This document shows positions 6,131 to 6,385 of a stretch of DNA of 6,385 nucleotides, piece after piece. The notes below the pieces were generated by a model. The model did not search any database. It had not been told where the DNA came from and saw nothing but the letters and a program-made list of their open reading frames with translations. The number at the start of each line of letters is the position of its first letter. Positions within the stretch are counted from its first letter, which is position 1. Made by a program: the position numbers and the translations under genes. This DNA is from Sulfurivirga caldicuralii (GTDB taxonomy: Bacteria; Pseudomonadota; Gammaproteobacteria; Thiomicrospirales; Thiomicrospiraceae): contig DQVN01000049.1 in the NCBI GenBank assembly GCA_015661715.1, forward strand, positions 1-6,385, read 5' to 3'.

Positions 6131-6134
6131 AACC

Positions 6135-6385
6135 ATGCAATCGCAACAGCAATACCCTCAACCGCTGAGCTTGGAGTTCTTCCCACCCCGCACCGATGCC
6201 GGGTTTGAAAAGCTGAAGCAGACCATCGCCACCCTGGGCGAAGCCATTCAACCCCAATACATTTCTGTCACCTACGGCGCAGGCGGCACGACCCAGGCGC
6301 GCACGGTTGAAACCGTGGAGTATGTCCAGACCCAGACGCCCTATGATGCCGCCCCCCATTTAACCTGCATTGGCCAAACGCGGCA
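6135..6385 (+). CDS. metF: 5,10-methylenetetrahydrofolate reductase, 5' part
   Basis: This flavoenzyme reduces 5,10-methylene-THF to 5-methyl-THF, the methyl donor for methionine synthesis. The first 83 codons are present and run off the right edge. Diagnostic segments are LSLEFFPPRT (11-20), where E14 matches the catalytic Glu28 of the E. coli enzyme, then YISVTYGAGG near residue 50 and APHLTCIG near the end, which lines the folate/FAD site. The ATG at 6135 puts the motif at the expected distance from the N-terminus. The ribosome site is weak: GGAA eight bases upstream inside a GGAACC direct repeat. It is likely co-transcribed with metK, and the product supplies the methyl group of the methionine that MetK uses. 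Confidence 0.96.
   Translation, partial: MQSQQQYPQPLSLEFFPPRTDAGFEKLKQTIATLGEAIQPQYISVTYGAGGTTQARTVETVEYVQTQTPYDAAPHLTCIGQTR

Overview
The window looks like a chromosomal segment of a gammaproteobacterium. MetK (385 codons) closely follows the proteobacterial form and is followed by metF. A c-di-GMP turnover protein and an ArsR-type regulator with a linked permease are common in this class. Base composition is moderate and fairly even, and no transposase, integrase, tRNA, rRNA or CRISPR repeat is visible. The genus cannot be fixed from the sequence.

Left part (about 1-2735): a divergent, probably thiol- or metalloid-responsive locus. On the minus strand, read right to left, an ArsP/DUF318-type permease (start 2253) is followed by a 106-residue protein with a Cys-rich tail, a 77-residue CxxC thioredoxin-fold protein and a 190-residue thioredoxin/AhpC-like protein. 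The first pair overlap as ATGA and the later gaps are 22 and 40 bases, so this is probably one operon. An ArsR-family repressor gene (2336-2731) points the other way. Between them lies an AT-rich spacer with two overlapping palindromes (2291-2314), the likely operator. At the far left edge a well-formed ribosome binding site, an ATG and an upstream promoter-like pair suggest that another minus-strand gene begins at base 12 and leaves the window.

Middle part (2698-4916): a 608-residue EAL-CBS-CBS-GGDEF protein on the minus strand, whose 3' end overlaps the 3' end of the ArsR-type gene by 34 bases. Its EAL site looks intact. Its GGDEF site reads GGDDF and the RxxD inhibitory site is missing, so it is probably mainly a c-di-GMP phosphodiesterase. 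A 392-base non-coding spacer follows, holding a short inverted repeat, a likely metK promoter and a foldable metK leader.

Right part (4917-6385): metK (S-adenosylmethionine synthetase) and the start of metF (5,10-methylenetetrahydrofolate reductase), on the plus strand and 60 bases apart. The gap holds a perfect 9-bp hairpin whose 3' arm can also pair with the metF ribosome-binding region. Together these genes supply methyl groups (5-methyl-THF to methionine to SAM). ahcY, often found between them in related bacteria, is absent here.

The most unusual parts are the four-gene thiol/permease operon with its Cys-tailed, apparently active-site-less CMD/AhpD-like protein, the metK-metF intercistronic switch-like element, and the tail-to-tail overlap of the metalloid regulator with the c-di-GMP gene.
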